From: an uncultured Oscillibacter sp.
GTDB lineage: Bacteria > Bacillota_A > Clostridia > Oscillospirales > Oscillospiraceae
Length of the DNA stretch: 43,972 bases
Direction: 5' to 3'
Assembly: GCA_951800675.1 (NCBI GenBank)
Contig: CATOKC010000007.1
Coordinates: 1 to 43,972 of the forward strand
Shown here: positions 7,901-15,850 of the stretch, in pieces
Numbering within the stretch: the stretch's first letter is position 1
How the letters are laid out: every line of letters starts with the position of its first letter
Program-made: the position numbers and the translations under genes
The notes under the pieces: model-generated
Databases searched by the model: none
What the model was told of the DNA's origin: nothing
Seen by the model: only the letters and a program-made list of their open reading frames with translations

Positions 7901-10900
7901 ATCTTTTCTACGGCCTCATAGATGGCCTTGATGATAGCGGGCCGGGTGTAGTGGGCGTTGAGGGTGGAGGCGCGGGCTGATTGGTACTCCTCCGGGGTGA
8001 GGGCCATTTGCAGTTCCAGAAATTCATCGGCCCACTTTCCGTTGTCCGGGTCAAAGGCTTCCGGCAAACCGCCCCAGCCCACATAGCGGGACAAAATCTC
8101 CTGCTCGGCGGCGGTGGCGGAGCGCCCTTCCAATTCGATACCTTTGAGGGTGTTGATGGCCTCCATGTTTCGGCGGAACTTCTGCTTGGGACCGCCCACA
8201 CCCAGGTCATCGTCGGTGATGCGGAAATTCTCCGTGGCAGGGATGATCTCCGACTGTGGCTGCTCCTGTTCCGGCTCCGGGGTTTTCAGCGTCTGAATCA
8301 CCACGTCAAAGGGCATATTGTTCTTTTCGCCGGGATAGTAGGCCACGGTCTCCGTCACCGGCTCCGATTGTGCGGGCGCTTCCACTTCCGGGGCAAATAA
8401 TCCGGCGTTGCGCACATCCTGGCGCAGCGCCTCCTCAAACACATCCCGGTTCACCAACTCCACACTTGAGGAATATGGGCCGGTATCAATGCGAACGTCA
8501 TGCTCCCCGATATAACCGATGGTGCCAGAAATATCGCGGCCATTGTAGGGAAAAACCACTTTGTCTCCCACCTGATAGGTGGGCTTGCCCTCCAGCCGAA
8601 CGGGGTCCCGCTGGACCGGCTCATGGGTGAAGCCGTCCTGCTCCTTCTGCCACAGGGAGCGCAGCACCGGCGCGACCTCGCTCCACCTTCCATTAAGCGC
8701 GACCTTTTTGTTGTCCTCATTGTCCAGGATGTGGACCTCAATGCCCAGGGTGGTGGTGGAATAGTCCGCGTGTTCCCCGGTTTTCAGCATGACCGTCTCA
8801 GTGCGGCCCGAAAACAGTTCAGAAAGGCGCTGGGCGATCCTGGTGTTGGTTTCGCCGGAGCGAAGCCAACCGATGATGTAGCCCTTGTCCCGCTCCGTCA
8901 GCAGATGGGCGGTCAGCACCTCCCGCATATCGGCGTCGCACTTCTCCAGATCAGTCCCCAGGAACTCGGTAATATGCCCGTTTCGGGCGTCCCGGCGCAC
9001 CAACAGCTCAAATCGGTCCACAGGCTCGGAGCGCAGGATGGGAATGGGCATCGCAGGATCACGCAGCATTACATCAAACAGATTGATGGTGTCAATCTCA
9101 TAGGCCGTGTCCTCCAGGTAAACGATATCGCCCACCCGATAGGCCGGGGTCATGGGGTCGCGGGCGGGCTTGTCGGGAACGGCCTGCTCCTGTTGGCGCT
9201 GGGAGAGGATGGGGTAGGTTTCCTCCACGATTTCATGCCGGAGACGCGAATGAAAATCGGGGAAATCGAAGTACAGCCGCATGAAGTCCTGGGCCTGATT
9301 GAAATGCGGCCCCATAACAGTGTGCGCAGCCCGTTTAACTGCTTCCTTGCCCTCTATCATGGCAGTCGGCTGGTCGCTGTTTTGGCAGGCATTCTGATAG
9401 GCTTCATCCGCCAGCACCAGCTCTTTTATGATGGGTTTATAGTGGTTGTAGATGTCCCCAACGGTGCGTCTGGTGCCCTCTTGCTCCGCCAGCTTCTCCA
9501 CATCGGCCATGACCTGCGCCACGAAAGGAGAGGGCTTGTCCCCGTTCTGCTCCAGGCTCTCCCGAATCACGTTGGCGTCAATGTCCTCAAAGTTTTCCAG
9601 CTCCGCCTCGGTAAAAAAGCGGTCCTCCCGCACCAGACGGGCAAGGTGGCGTTGTACCTTTGTCCAAGGCAGATCAGTGCCTGTGCCTTCCCCATGGATG
9701 GGATAAGCCGGGAAATTCTCACCGTACTCATTTTTCAGCCACTCCGCCGTCCCCCGGTCACGGGCATGGTCCGTCATGTACCGCTGCACCCGCCGCTTGC
9801 TGCCCATATCCCCATTCCACTCCTGGAGCGCGGCGTCGATGTCTGCCTGGGTGATCTCCCGCCTGGGTGTGGGGGAAGGAATGGGTATCGCCGCCTCTGG
9901 CACATGAACCGGGGCGGGCATCTCCGCTTCTGGCGTAGGCACGTTCTGGACGAGTGCGGCCTGCTCCAATTCTTCCGGGGTGAGGTATCGGCCCGCGTCG
10001 ATCAGCGCCCGGATGTGCTGGGCCATCTCCTCATATTTGATGCACCGCATGGGACCATCTACATCTCTCCGGCGAAGCCTCCACTCGGCGGCAACAAAAT
10101 AGCCATAGCCAGCGCCGCCGTCCGCCAGGACACAAGGACCTTCATGGCTGCGTTCCTCCGCCACGATCCCGTGCCGGTTGTATTCGGCGCGAAGGTGGTC
10201 CGCAATCTCCCGGTCAGACAGGCCCTGTTGAAACAGGGCATAAATCCGCTGTTTCCGGCCAACGGTGCCAAAATCCTCAATCAGCAGCTTATCCACATCC
10301 TGGTTGGTGATGCCCAGCGAGACGGGAATGGGGGTGTGCAGCGTTTCCTCCTGAGAAATAGCAGGAGGGCCGGACGCTTCCGCATCCGGCCCTCCCTGGG
10401 CGGTCTCGTTATTTAGCTGTAAACCAGCTCCGTCAGGATAATCTCCTCCACCTGGTTCTTGCAGTTGTTCATCAGCCCCACCCACTCCATGGGGTCGCTG
10501 GCCTTCAACTGCTCCGTCGCTCCCGCCGCTTTCGCCATTTCCGGCATCATCTGCTCCAGACGGCTGTTGGCCGTGTCCTCGATCTCCAGCAGGTGGCTGA
10601 ACAACGTCCCGTTCAGCATCAGACGATTGTATAACCCCGGACGGTGTTCCTTCAGATACGCCTGCCGCAGCCTCCCGTACTTGCCCAGGTCCCGGTCCGG
10701 TTGTTCTCCCAGGGTCAGGTTGGGGATCAGCACGTCCCCCTCCTGCCGGTAGGTCAGATTGTTCTCCATGTTCGGCGCTCCTCTCTGCGGATTTCTCCCG
10801 CTCATATTTTTTGATGGTCACTTCGATCTGCCGCAGTACCGTCTCGCTGATCTGGCTCACCGCCGTGCCCAGCTCGGTCAGGGTGTCCGGGGTATTAAAG

Positions 10901-11541
10901 TCGAAAACACTTAGAAAATCTTCGTGATGAAAATACCGTTCCGGCTCCATACCGCACCGGGACATGATGGTGTAGGCGGTGCTGACGCTGGCGGCGTTTC
11001 GGAACTGCACTCCGATGTTAAATTCATCATACTCCTCCAGGAAACTGCCGTCAACGATGTCGAGAACGTCCCGCTTGTGGTCCGCCCAATACTCCGCCGC
11101 AAGCCGGGAGGCGATATTTTCAAACAGTTGGGGCATTTCCTGGCCGGTAGCCGCCTCAAACCGCTGCTCCAGCGCCGCCGCTACGGTGTCGGTGTGTTCG
11201 TCCTGGTACTTCCACAGGCGGGGCCGGGTCTCCGCGCCGCCGTTCGTGTCGGCCACATCATACACATATCGCATAACGGGCTTCCCGGTACTGAAATCAA
11301 GCAGCGCGATTCCTTTCGAGCCGCGCCGCACATACCGCCCCATCCTGTTTTTCCACAGGTCGTACTCGGCGCAGGCGGTGGCCTCGGGCCGCTGGGCATA
11401 AATCAGAAGCTGCTCCGGGAAGGGATATTTATAGAGACGGCCCGCCGTGGTGAGAAAGGCCGTCCACTCCTGGTAGCTGCCCGTGATCTGACGGGCGGCG
11501 TTGTCAGCCATCTGCTGACAGGCTTGGAGCTTATCCGCCAT
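4969..11541 (-). CDS. ArdC-like/N6-adenine methylase/SNF2 helicase fusion, C-terminus lost by insertion
   Basis: 2190 residues from the ATG at 11541, chosen because GGAGG lies 9 nt upstream; the frame is open 16 codons further. Order of parts: an ArdC-like N-terminal domain (about 1-90); a low-complexity Gly/Pro/Asp/Gln linker (about 258-376) that overlaps a nested TnpV gene; two helical repeats beginning ITQADID or similar; a methylase with EPSCGIGNFF (about 1226) and GNVPFGG (about 1289, a variant NPPF); and a helicase with AHEVGAGKT (about 1915), FVDESD (about 2080) and TGTPISN (about 2131). After ELAPEG the sequence turns unrelated and stops, so the second RecA lobe is missing and helicase function is probably lost. 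The intact family is thought to protect or process transferred DNA. Confidence 0.88.
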   Translation of the reverse strand: MADKLQACQQMADNAARQITGSYQEWTAFLTTAGRLYKYPFPEQLLIYAQRPEATACAEYDLWKNRMGRYVRRGSKGIALLDFSTGKPVMRYVYDVADTNGGAETRPRLWKYQDEHTDTVAAALEQRFEAATGQEMPQLFENIASRLAAEYWADHKRDVLDIVDGSFLEEYDEFNIGVQFRNAASVSTAYTIMSRCGMEPERYFHHEDFLSVFDFNTPDTLTELGTAVSQISETVLRQIEVTIKKYEREKSAERSAEHGEQSDLPAGGGRADPQPDPGRTTGPGPGQVREAAAGVSEGTPSGVIQSSDAERDVVQPPAGDRGHGQQPSGADDAGNGESGGSDGAVEGQRPHGVGGADEQLQEPGGGDYPDGAGLQLNNETAQGGPDAEASGPPAISQEETLHTPIPVSLGITNQDVDKLLIEDFGTVGRKQRIYALFQQGLSDREIADHLRAEYNRHGIVAEERSHEGPCVLADGGAGYGYFVAAEWRLRRRDVDGPMRCIKYEEMAQHIRALIDAGRYLTPEELEQAALVQNVPTPEAEMPAPVHVPEAAIPIPSPTPRREITQADIDAALQEWNGDMGSKRRVQRYMTDHARDRGTAEWLKNEYGENFPAYPIHGEGTGTDLPWTKVQRHLARLVREDRFFTEAELENFEDIDANVIRESLEQNGDKPSPFVAQVMADVEKLAEQEGTRRTVGDIYNHYKPIIKELVLADEAYQNACQNSDQPTAMIEGKEAVKRAAHTVMGPHFNQAQDFMRLYFDFPDFHSRLRHEIVEETYPILSQRQQEQAVPDKPARDPMTPAYRVGDIVYLEDTAYEIDTINLFDVMLRDPAMPIPILRSEPVDRFELLVRRDARNGHITEFLGTDLEKCDADMREVLTAHLLTERDKGYIIGWLRSGETNTRIAQRLSELFSGRTETVMLKTGEHADYSTTTLGIEVHILDNEDNKKVALNGRWSEVAPVLRSLWQKEQDGFTHEPVQRDPVRLEGKPTYQVGDKVVFPYNGRDISGTIGYIGEHDVRIDTGPYSSSVELVNRDVFEEALRQDVRNAGLFAPEVEAPAQSEPVTETVAYYPGEKNNMPFDVVIQTLKTPEPEQEQPQSEIIPATENFRITDDDLGVGGPKQKFRRNMEAINTLKGIELEGRSATAAEQEILSRYVGWGGLPEAFDPDNGKWADEFLELQMALTPEEYQSARASTLNAHYTRPAIIKAIYEAVEKMGFKTGNILEPSCGIGNFFGLLPDSMAASKLYGVELDSITGRIAQQLYPKANISIQGFEKSGFPDGFFDLAIGNVPFGGYKLVDRRYDKENLLIHDYFFAKTIDKVRSGGVIAFVTSNGIGGGTMDKKDRHAREYIARRCNLLGAVRLPSNASLANAGTEAGMDIVFLQKRDVPLTRDAPLPAWVDVDTLEKHTYVKGGQEKQGYVTMSRYFKAHPEMVLGNLEITSGPFGPQLECKAIPDADLAQQLHEAVSHIQGEYKEAAAPELDANIGEEEISAIPADPSVKNYSYAVIDGDVYYRQNSVMVKPNLTASAKERVKGMVELRDCVRRLIDLQMDEYTPDSSIMEQQAELNQLYDSFAKKFGLINDRANRLAFSADSAYYLLCALEVIDEDGRLERKADMFTKRTIKPHRAVASADTAMDALAVSIGERACVDLPYMAQLTGMEAEQITEELRGVIFKDPLANGEPLQGWQTADEYLSGNVRHKLRVAEMFVARDAAYQVNVDALKAAQPKDLDASEIEVRLGATWIDKQYIQQFMHETLKTPYHLKSKIRVSYSKYTAEWAISCKGSVSENDIAAYSTYGTDRANAYHILEDSLNLRDVRIYDTVEDADGKEKRVLNARETTLAAQKQQALREAFKDWIFKDPHRRQTLVKQYNEEMNCIRPREYDGSHIVFSGINPEIKLQPHQVNAIAHVLYGGNTLLAHEVGAGKTFEMIAAAMESKRLGLCHKSIFVVPNHLTEQTASEFLRLYPSANILVTTKRDFEKHRRKKFCARIATGDYDAVIIGHSQFEKIPISYARQERLISEQIYEITEGIQEMKNGGAEKFSVKQMERTRRNLEARLEKLQANHRKDDVITFEQLGVDMMFVDESDNYKNLFLYTKMRNVAGLSTTDAQKSSDMFAKCRYLDEITKNRGVVFATGTPISNSMAEMYTIQRYLQFDRLQEMGMGHFDCWASRFGETVTALELAPEGYTFSRR
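10364..10395 (-). terminator. Hairpin 18 nt after the nested TnpV stop codon
   Basis: Arms GGAGGGCCGGA (10364-10374) and its complement (10385-10395) form an 11-bp GC-rich stem with a 10-nt loop. It lies inside the coding sequence of the large helicase/methylase gene but just where a terminator of the nested TnpV gene would be. The T-tract is weak (TGCTATTTCTC on the minus strand), so termination would be partial at best. Confidence 0.5.
10413..10769 (-). CDS. tnpV: TnpV family protein nested in another frame of the methylase/helicase gene
   Basis: 118 residues, clearly homologous to the TnpV at 2489-2860: GKYGRLRQAYLKEHR (about 30-44) and WVGLMNN (about 95-101) align with the same landmarks, and lengths agree. 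It lies wholly inside the 2190-residue gene, same strand, shifted by one base. In that region the host frame reads as low-complexity Gly/Asp/Pro/Gln. AGAGGAG stands about 9 nt before the ATG at 10769, and a GC-rich hairpin follows the TAA. Homology, ribosome binding site and hairpin together make a real gene likely. Its function is unknown; Xis-like or DNA-binding activity is inferred from the family. The 12 codons upstream of 10769 lack a better start signal. Confidence 0.82.
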   Translation of the reverse strand: MENNLTYRQEGDVLIPNLTLGEQPDRDLGKYGRLRQAYLKEHRPGLYNRLMLNGTLFSHLLEIEDTANSRLEQMMPEMAKAAGATEQLKASDPMEWVGLMNNCKNQVEEIILTELVYS

Positions 11542-11770
11542 CGGCAGGGTCCTCCGTATCAAAGTCCGGGAACAGCTCCAGGGCGGCAAAGTCGGCGTCG
11601 CTCATGCGCCCCAGCTTGGACAGGGCGCTGTCCGTCAGCGCCCGCAGCTCGTCCTCGTCCGGCTCCAGATAGCCCCGCATCTCGGTGAGGGCGGCGATCA
11701 CGCCAGCGCGGGTGCCGGTGCTGTTGTAAATGCAGAGAAGGTTGGTTTCCTCAAAGGTGAAGTTTTCCAT
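11531..11770 (-). CDS. Transposon-transfer assisting (TTRAP) family protein
   Basis: 79 residues, small and acidic. It begins MENFTFEETNLLCIYN and has the ALTEMRGYLEPDEDEL segment typical of the TTRAP family in Tn1549-like ICEs, where it lies beside the YodL-type and helicase genes. The ATG at 11770 has GGAG upstream. The 3' end overlaps the start of the methylase/helicase gene by 11 bp, and its start lies 4 bp after the YodL-type gene stop, so the three are probably translated in series. Its molecular role in transfer is not established. Confidence 0.85.
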   Translation of the reverse strand: MENFTFEETNLLCIYNSTGTRAGVIAALTEMRGYLEPDEDELRALTDSALSKLGRMSDADFAALELFPDFDTEDPADGG

Positions 11771-11774
11771 ATTG

Positions 11775-14700
11775 TCAAATCTCCTTTTCCGCGCTCTTTT
11801 TGGGCGCTGTTTTGTTCGTTTTCTGCCTGGGCTGGTTTTTGAGCTGGGCCACCACGGATTTCTTTTGCCGTTCCTCCCGGTGAGTGGCATCAGCCAAATC
11901 CATCAGGGAGATTTGTTGTCCAGCTTTAACCTGTGCCTCCAGCTCGGCCACCGTGGGTTTGTGGGGAAGAAAGTCCGGCACTTCCGTAAAGCCCACGCTG
12001 TCGCAGTAATGACACGATACCACACCGTCCCGTTTCAGCGCAATGATGTCGTTGACCGACATGGAAGGGTGTTGAAAATCGGCGGGATGCTCGTTATTGA
12101 ACTGATCCCAAAGCCGTTCCAGCGCCGCATCTGTGCTGTCCAAACTGGGCAGGGGGGCTGTGTAGACCAAATCATAATTCTCCCGCTCCACGGTGCGTCC
12201 AATGGATTTCAGCCAGTCCAGGGATTCATAGCGGATGTCATGGAGGGCTTTCACATCCCCCAGCTTCACCTGATAGATAGCGAAGCAATCCGCCCCATGG
12301 TCCAGAAACGCCTGCTCCCGTTCCTCCTGGTGGCGCATCCGCTCCGCCACAGCCTGCCGAAATTCCTGACTTTCCTCCCATTCCTCGCGGGGGACGGCAA
12401 ACATGGCCCCCTGGGGCTGCTCCGAAAGTTCATCCGCATCAAAGAGCATGGCAGGTTCCTTCCCGGCCTCCACCATGTAGATGGTCATATCCTGCTCCAG
12501 AAATGCCGCCGCCTGTTCCATAGACAGGGGCAGGAGGTCACTCCCGTCAATCAGATCGTCCAGCGTCAGGGCGTCGTTCGGGACAGGGTATTCATCCAAG
12601 GTGGTGTCCCACAGAGCGGCGTCCTCCTGGGCAAAGTGCTCCCGCAATTTGTCCATAGCTTCCCGCTGCCGATCCTGGATTTTTTCCACAGCGGCCTGCA
12701 TGGATTGGTCGGCGGCGTCCCGCAGCTCCTCCAGCACGTCCAAAGAAACGAGGTCAACAGCGAGTGTGCCGATGTCCTCCGTTTTGCGGATATATTCCAC
12801 GACATCCTCTATGGAATGAGCTTCCAGCCGTCCGCCGTCAAGCTGCGTCATGTCGTGCCTTGTGTAAAGCGTGTAGTCCCACTCGCCCTCACTGGCCTGG
12901 ACATGGAGGTACACGGAATCGTCCAGCAGGTAAAGGGCCTCCCGTTGGTCTGCCTGGGGAATGTCAGGCAGTTCCGGCTGGATAAATTGGAACGGCTTCC
13001 CATCAAACAACAGCTCCACAGTCTGGTCAAACTGTTTCAGCACCCCAACACGCAGGGCGTCAAACTCGGCGTAATCCTCCTGGGAGAAATATCCGCCGTC
13101 CAGCATATCATCCTGGGATTCGGAAAAACCGCCCCCGGAGATCAGGTTGAACAGCTTCTCGCGGTCAGAGATATGAAGCAGCGTATCGTCATAATTCATA
13201 TAGTGGCCGCGATTGTCGTAGTGGTCCCGCCTGCCCAGATAAATCTTCCCCTCAACATCCTCCAGTGCGTCCAGCTCCGCGCCGTCTTTGGTGGCATAGT
13301 GGCTGACACACGCCGCCCTGACCTTAAAAAAGTCCGTGCGGTGGATGGTGCCATTATTCAGCCCGTCCAACAGGCGGCGGCATTGGTCGGCGCTGGAAAC
13401 AAACAGCACTTCGTCAGGTTTCAGCGCCCCCTGGGGCGTCTTTTCATATGCCTGGATCAGATGGCTGTCAGGGGGGCCGACAGTGGTGGGATTGGCCTCC
13501 ATTTTATAAACATACTCTTTCCCCAATGCGGCCAGCTTCTCCGCCTGGATCAGTCCGTCCAGCCGGTCCAACAGCGCCCTGGCCTCATCTGAGCCGGTCT
13601 CCTCCCGGATGAACTTCTCCAGCACAGCCCGCGCCAAAGTTGGATTTGTCCGCAGGGTGCGCACCTGCTCGGCCTTGATCTGCTCCCGGTTATCAGGGGG
13701 AAAATTCCTGTTGATAAGTCCTGCCTGATACAGCCGGTCCATCAAATCCATCATGTCTCCCATGAACCGCTCCGGGGTGTCCGACAGTTCCGGCGCAGGA
13801 GATATTTCCTGTGCCGGGGCCTCCGCAGCGGGGGCTTCCACAGCCATCTGCTCCTCCTGGGGAACGGTCAGGTCGATGCCCCGCTCCTTGCAAACCTCGG
13901 CAAAATGGCGGTCAATATCGGAAATCAAAGCGCTTGCCGTCTTGGAGATGGTCTCCAGGCTGGCCTTTAGTTCCGGCAGGGACTTGTCCCTGGACCATGA
14001 AGCAATATAGCCCATGCTGTTGGCGCTGGTTTCAATACCAAAATACTGGCACACGGTATAGGAAACGCTCTCCGCTTCCACTTCTTCCGTGTTCCTGTCT
14101 TTTGGTTTGGGCGCTTCCTTGGTTTCATCGCCAGCGGCGGCGGAAAGTCTTGCCTGTTCCCGATTATGGAGCATGGCGTGGGTGATTTCGTGGACGGCAA
14201 CGCCCACCGTCTGTACCTGGCTCATACCCTCTTTGATGGTGATTGTCTGGCTCGTCAGACTGAAAAAGCCGTCCATTGTGCCTGCAATGGGTTTTATAGT
14301 CATCGGCACCGGGGAGACGCGCCGTAGGGCCTCCATGAACGCCTCATAATGCTGGACGTTGCCGGTAAGGTCCGCCGCAAGGCTGGGTAGGGGCCTGCCC
14401 TCAGTCTGGCTCACGTCGAACACCTTGACAGGACGGAACAGCGGAATCTCAATCTCCCGCTCCTCCATGACCACGTTGCCATTGCCATCCAGAACCGGCG
14501 CGCTGGTATCCGGGTCCAGCTTCATTTCCTCAATTTTTTTCTTGAATGGCGTGGGGGCAATGATGGTAAGTCCCTTTTCGCCCTTTTTTACATGACGCCC
14601 GAATTGGTTTTTCCATTTATTGAAGCCCGCCACTTGGGTGGCATTGGGCATCTGCATATGAATCAGGATCGTGTTGTTATAGGAATAGTTGTGGAACCGG

Positions 14701-14819
14701 GACATGGTGCGCAGATACTCCGCATACCGTTCACTTTGAAACAGCTCCTGGATGCCGTCCTCAATTTGAGCAATAATCTGCTTGACCTGCTCCCGGTTGC
14801 TGGGCTTCTTTTCTGCCAC
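11775..14819 (-). CDS. ArdC-like ssDNA-binding, HExxH peptidase and YodL domain protein
   Basis: 1014 residues from a GTG start with AAAGGAG upstream. The N-terminus (about 1-95, with YSYNNTILIHMQ and FGRHVKKGEKG) is the ArdC-type N-terminal domain. A zinc metallopeptidase motif, HEITH, is at 210-214. A proline/alanine-rich linker follows at about 330, then a long middle region with sequence like LPD/YodL-associated domains. Near the end come the YodL-type segment (FAIYQVKLGDVKALHD) and a DUF4316-like segment ending in HYCDSVGF. The tail has KKSVVAQL at 986-993 and a lysine-rich end. ArdC proteins protect entering single-stranded DNA from restriction; that role here is inferred. First of three coupled genes, with a hairpin upstream. 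Confidence 0.85.
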   Translation of the reverse strand: MAEKKPSNREQVKQIIAQIEDGIQELFQSERYAEYLRTMSRFHNYSYNNTILIHMQMPNATQVAGFNKWKNQFGRHVKKGEKGLTIIAPTPFKKKIEEMKLDPDTSAPVLDGNGNVVMEEREIEIPLFRPVKVFDVSQTEGRPLPSLAADLTGNVQHYEAFMEALRRVSPVPMTIKPIAGTMDGFFSLTSQTITIKEGMSQVQTVGVAVHEITHAMLHNREQARLSAAAGDETKEAPKPKDRNTEEVEAESVSYTVCQYFGIETSANSMGYIASWSRDKSLPELKASLETISKTASALISDIDRHFAEVCKERGIDLTVPQEEQMAVEAPAAEAPAQEISPAPELSDTPERFMGDMMDLMDRLYQAGLINRNFPPDNREQIKAEQVRTLRTNPTLARAVLEKFIREETGSDEARALLDRLDGLIQAEKLAALGKEYVYKMEANPTTVGPPDSHLIQAYEKTPQGALKPDEVLFVSSADQCRRLLDGLNNGTIHRTDFFKVRAACVSHYATKDGAELDALEDVEGKIYLGRRDHYDNRGHYMNYDDTLLHISDREKLFNLISGGGFSESQDDMLDGGYFSQEDYAEFDALRVGVLKQFDQTVELLFDGKPFQFIQPELPDIPQADQREALYLLDDSVYLHVQASEGEWDYTLYTRHDMTQLDGGRLEAHSIEDVVEYIRKTEDIGTLAVDLVSLDVLEELRDAADQSMQAAVEKIQDRQREAMDKLREHFAQEDAALWDTTLDEYPVPNDALTLDDLIDGSDLLPLSMEQAAAFLEQDMTIYMVEAGKEPAMLFDADELSEQPQGAMFAVPREEWEESQEFRQAVAERMRHQEEREQAFLDHGADCFAIYQVKLGDVKALHDIRYESLDWLKSIGRTVERENYDLVYTAPLPSLDSTDAALERLWDQFNNEHPADFQHPSMSVNDIIALKRDGVVSCHYCDSVGFTEVPDFLPHKPTVAELEAQVKAGQQISLMDLADATHREERQKKSVVAQLKNQPRQKTNKTAPKKSAEKEI

Positions 14820-14852
14820 GGTGAAAAACTCCTTTCCTTAAAATTTGTAACG

Positions 14853-14884
14853 CATTCCAACCCCCATTTCCGGGGGTTGGAATG
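14853..14884. promoter_or_regulatory. 13-bp inverted repeat in the 140-bp gap before the YodL-type gene
   Basis: Arms CATTCCAACCCCC (14853-14865) and complement (14872-14884) enclose a 6-nt loop. There is no T-tract on the minus strand, so it may be an RNA-processing or attenuation hairpin rather than a plain terminator. Nothing else was seen in 14820-14961. Confidence 0.5.
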
Positions 14885-14961
14885 AAAAGATACGGGGACC
14901 TCAAAATCGCCGCTGGAAACCGTTGAAAACAAAGGCTTTTTTCGTCCCCAAAGCGTTACTT

Positions 14962-15321
14962 TTACCCCCTGTGGCGGCGCACTCTATCTCGGGTCTTTCT
15001 TCGGCGCTCCTGTTGGGCACATGGGCCGCAGTATTTGGCCCGGTTGGAACGGGCAACAAAGGCTTTGCCGCACAGGACGCAGTTTTTCCAGTGGTAGGAG
15101 ACACCCAACACATGGCTGTGCAGCTCCGGGTCAGCGGGGAGGACAGCGGTGCGGAAATACTTGCAGATCGGGGCGGACGCGATCAGTTGGGGACAGCCAT
15201 GGTAATCCCCATCGTCCAGCAGGAGACAGCTTCCCCCGTCATAGTTGGCGCATAGCTGGCAGACCAGCTTTTTCACCCTGCGGCACTGTTCCTCGCTCAT
15301 GCGGGGCAGGTCAACCTTCAT
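14962..15321 (-). CDS. Cysteine-rich VLP domain protein
   Basis: 119 residues. It has two cysteine groups: a central set (CQLCANYDGGSCLLLDDGD, about 22-40, then CPQL and CKYF) and a C-terminal C-x2-C...C-x2-C zinc-ribbon-like pair (CVLCGKAF and YCGPCAQQ), ending in a very basic tail. This is the Cys-rich VLP family seen in clostridial ICEs between topB and the YodL-type gene. The ATG at 15321 overlaps the stop of the upstream gene (ATGA), which fixes the start; the longer open frame to 15477 is another gene's shadow. Metal binding is inferred from the cysteines; its function in transfer is unknown. Confidence 0.83.
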   Translation of the reverse strand: MKVDLPRMSEEQCRRVKKLVCQLCANYDGGSCLLLDDGDYHGCPQLIASAPICKYFRTAVLPADPELHSHVLGVSYHWKNCVLCGKAFVARSNRAKYCGPCAQQERRRKTRDRVRRHRG

Positions 15322-15848
15322 CGGCTGTCCTCCCTGGGCCTGCGTCCCCGGTTCCGGGCGGGCTTGATAGGCTTGCCCCACAGGTCGTAGCTGGACACGC
15401 GGGCGGCAGGGGAGGACCAGCCCTTTAAGGCCCCGCCCAGCATAGCCGCTTCCACCTGGGGCGTCACGCGATCCCACAAATTATATCGGTCCGCTTCGCT
15501 TCGGTTGAGCGTGGGATTATCTGAGGACAAATGATACTTTTGGTAGCCTTTTTTGCCCCGCTCAATGAAAATCAGCTCCCCGGTGGAAGGGTGGACAGAA
15601 AAGCAATGATCCGGCAGCGCCTGGGGCTGTTCTGGGGCGTAGGTATTCCCAGCCCGCTTCATTAGCTCGGCAAATTCGCAGATGTGATAGGGCCGACAGC
15701 CCACCAGGGCATGGTATTCATCCAGGAAAGCACAGGGCTTGACGCTTCGCTCCCCGTCAGGCTGGGTGATGATGATGCTTCCTCCATCCGGCACATAGAA
15801 CAGCGTTTGATATTTGCTGTCAATAAAGCGGATGCGATCTCCGCCCAT
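15318..15848 (-). CDS. ICE-conserved hypothetical protein, 176 aa
   Basis: I do not recognise a named domain. The protein has a beta-rich N-terminal half (FIDSKYQTLFYVPDGG, then IIITQPDGE), a segment FSVHPSTGELIFIERGKKGY and a basic Arg/Pro-rich tail. No signal peptide or membrane segment. The ATG at 15848 is chosen over an earlier GTG because GGAGG lies 8 nt before it. It begins just after the topB stop and overlaps the next gene by 4 bp, so it is co-translated with topB and the Cys-rich protein; a role in DNA processing is suggested only by that position. Confidence 0.75.
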   Translation of the reverse strand: MGGDRIRFIDSKYQTLFYVPDGGSIIITQPDGERSVKPCAFLDEYHALVGCRPYHICEFAELMKRAGNTYAPEQPQALPDHCFSVHPSTGELIFIERGKKGYQKYHLSSDNPTLNRSEADRYNLWDRVTPQVEAAMLGGALKGWSSPAARVSSYDLWGKPIKPARNRGRRPREDSR

Positions 15849-15850
15849 GG

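Noticed and set aside
5053..10416. Long plus-strand frames opposite the methylase/helicase gene
   Set aside because: High-GC antisense shadows without family motifs or start signals.
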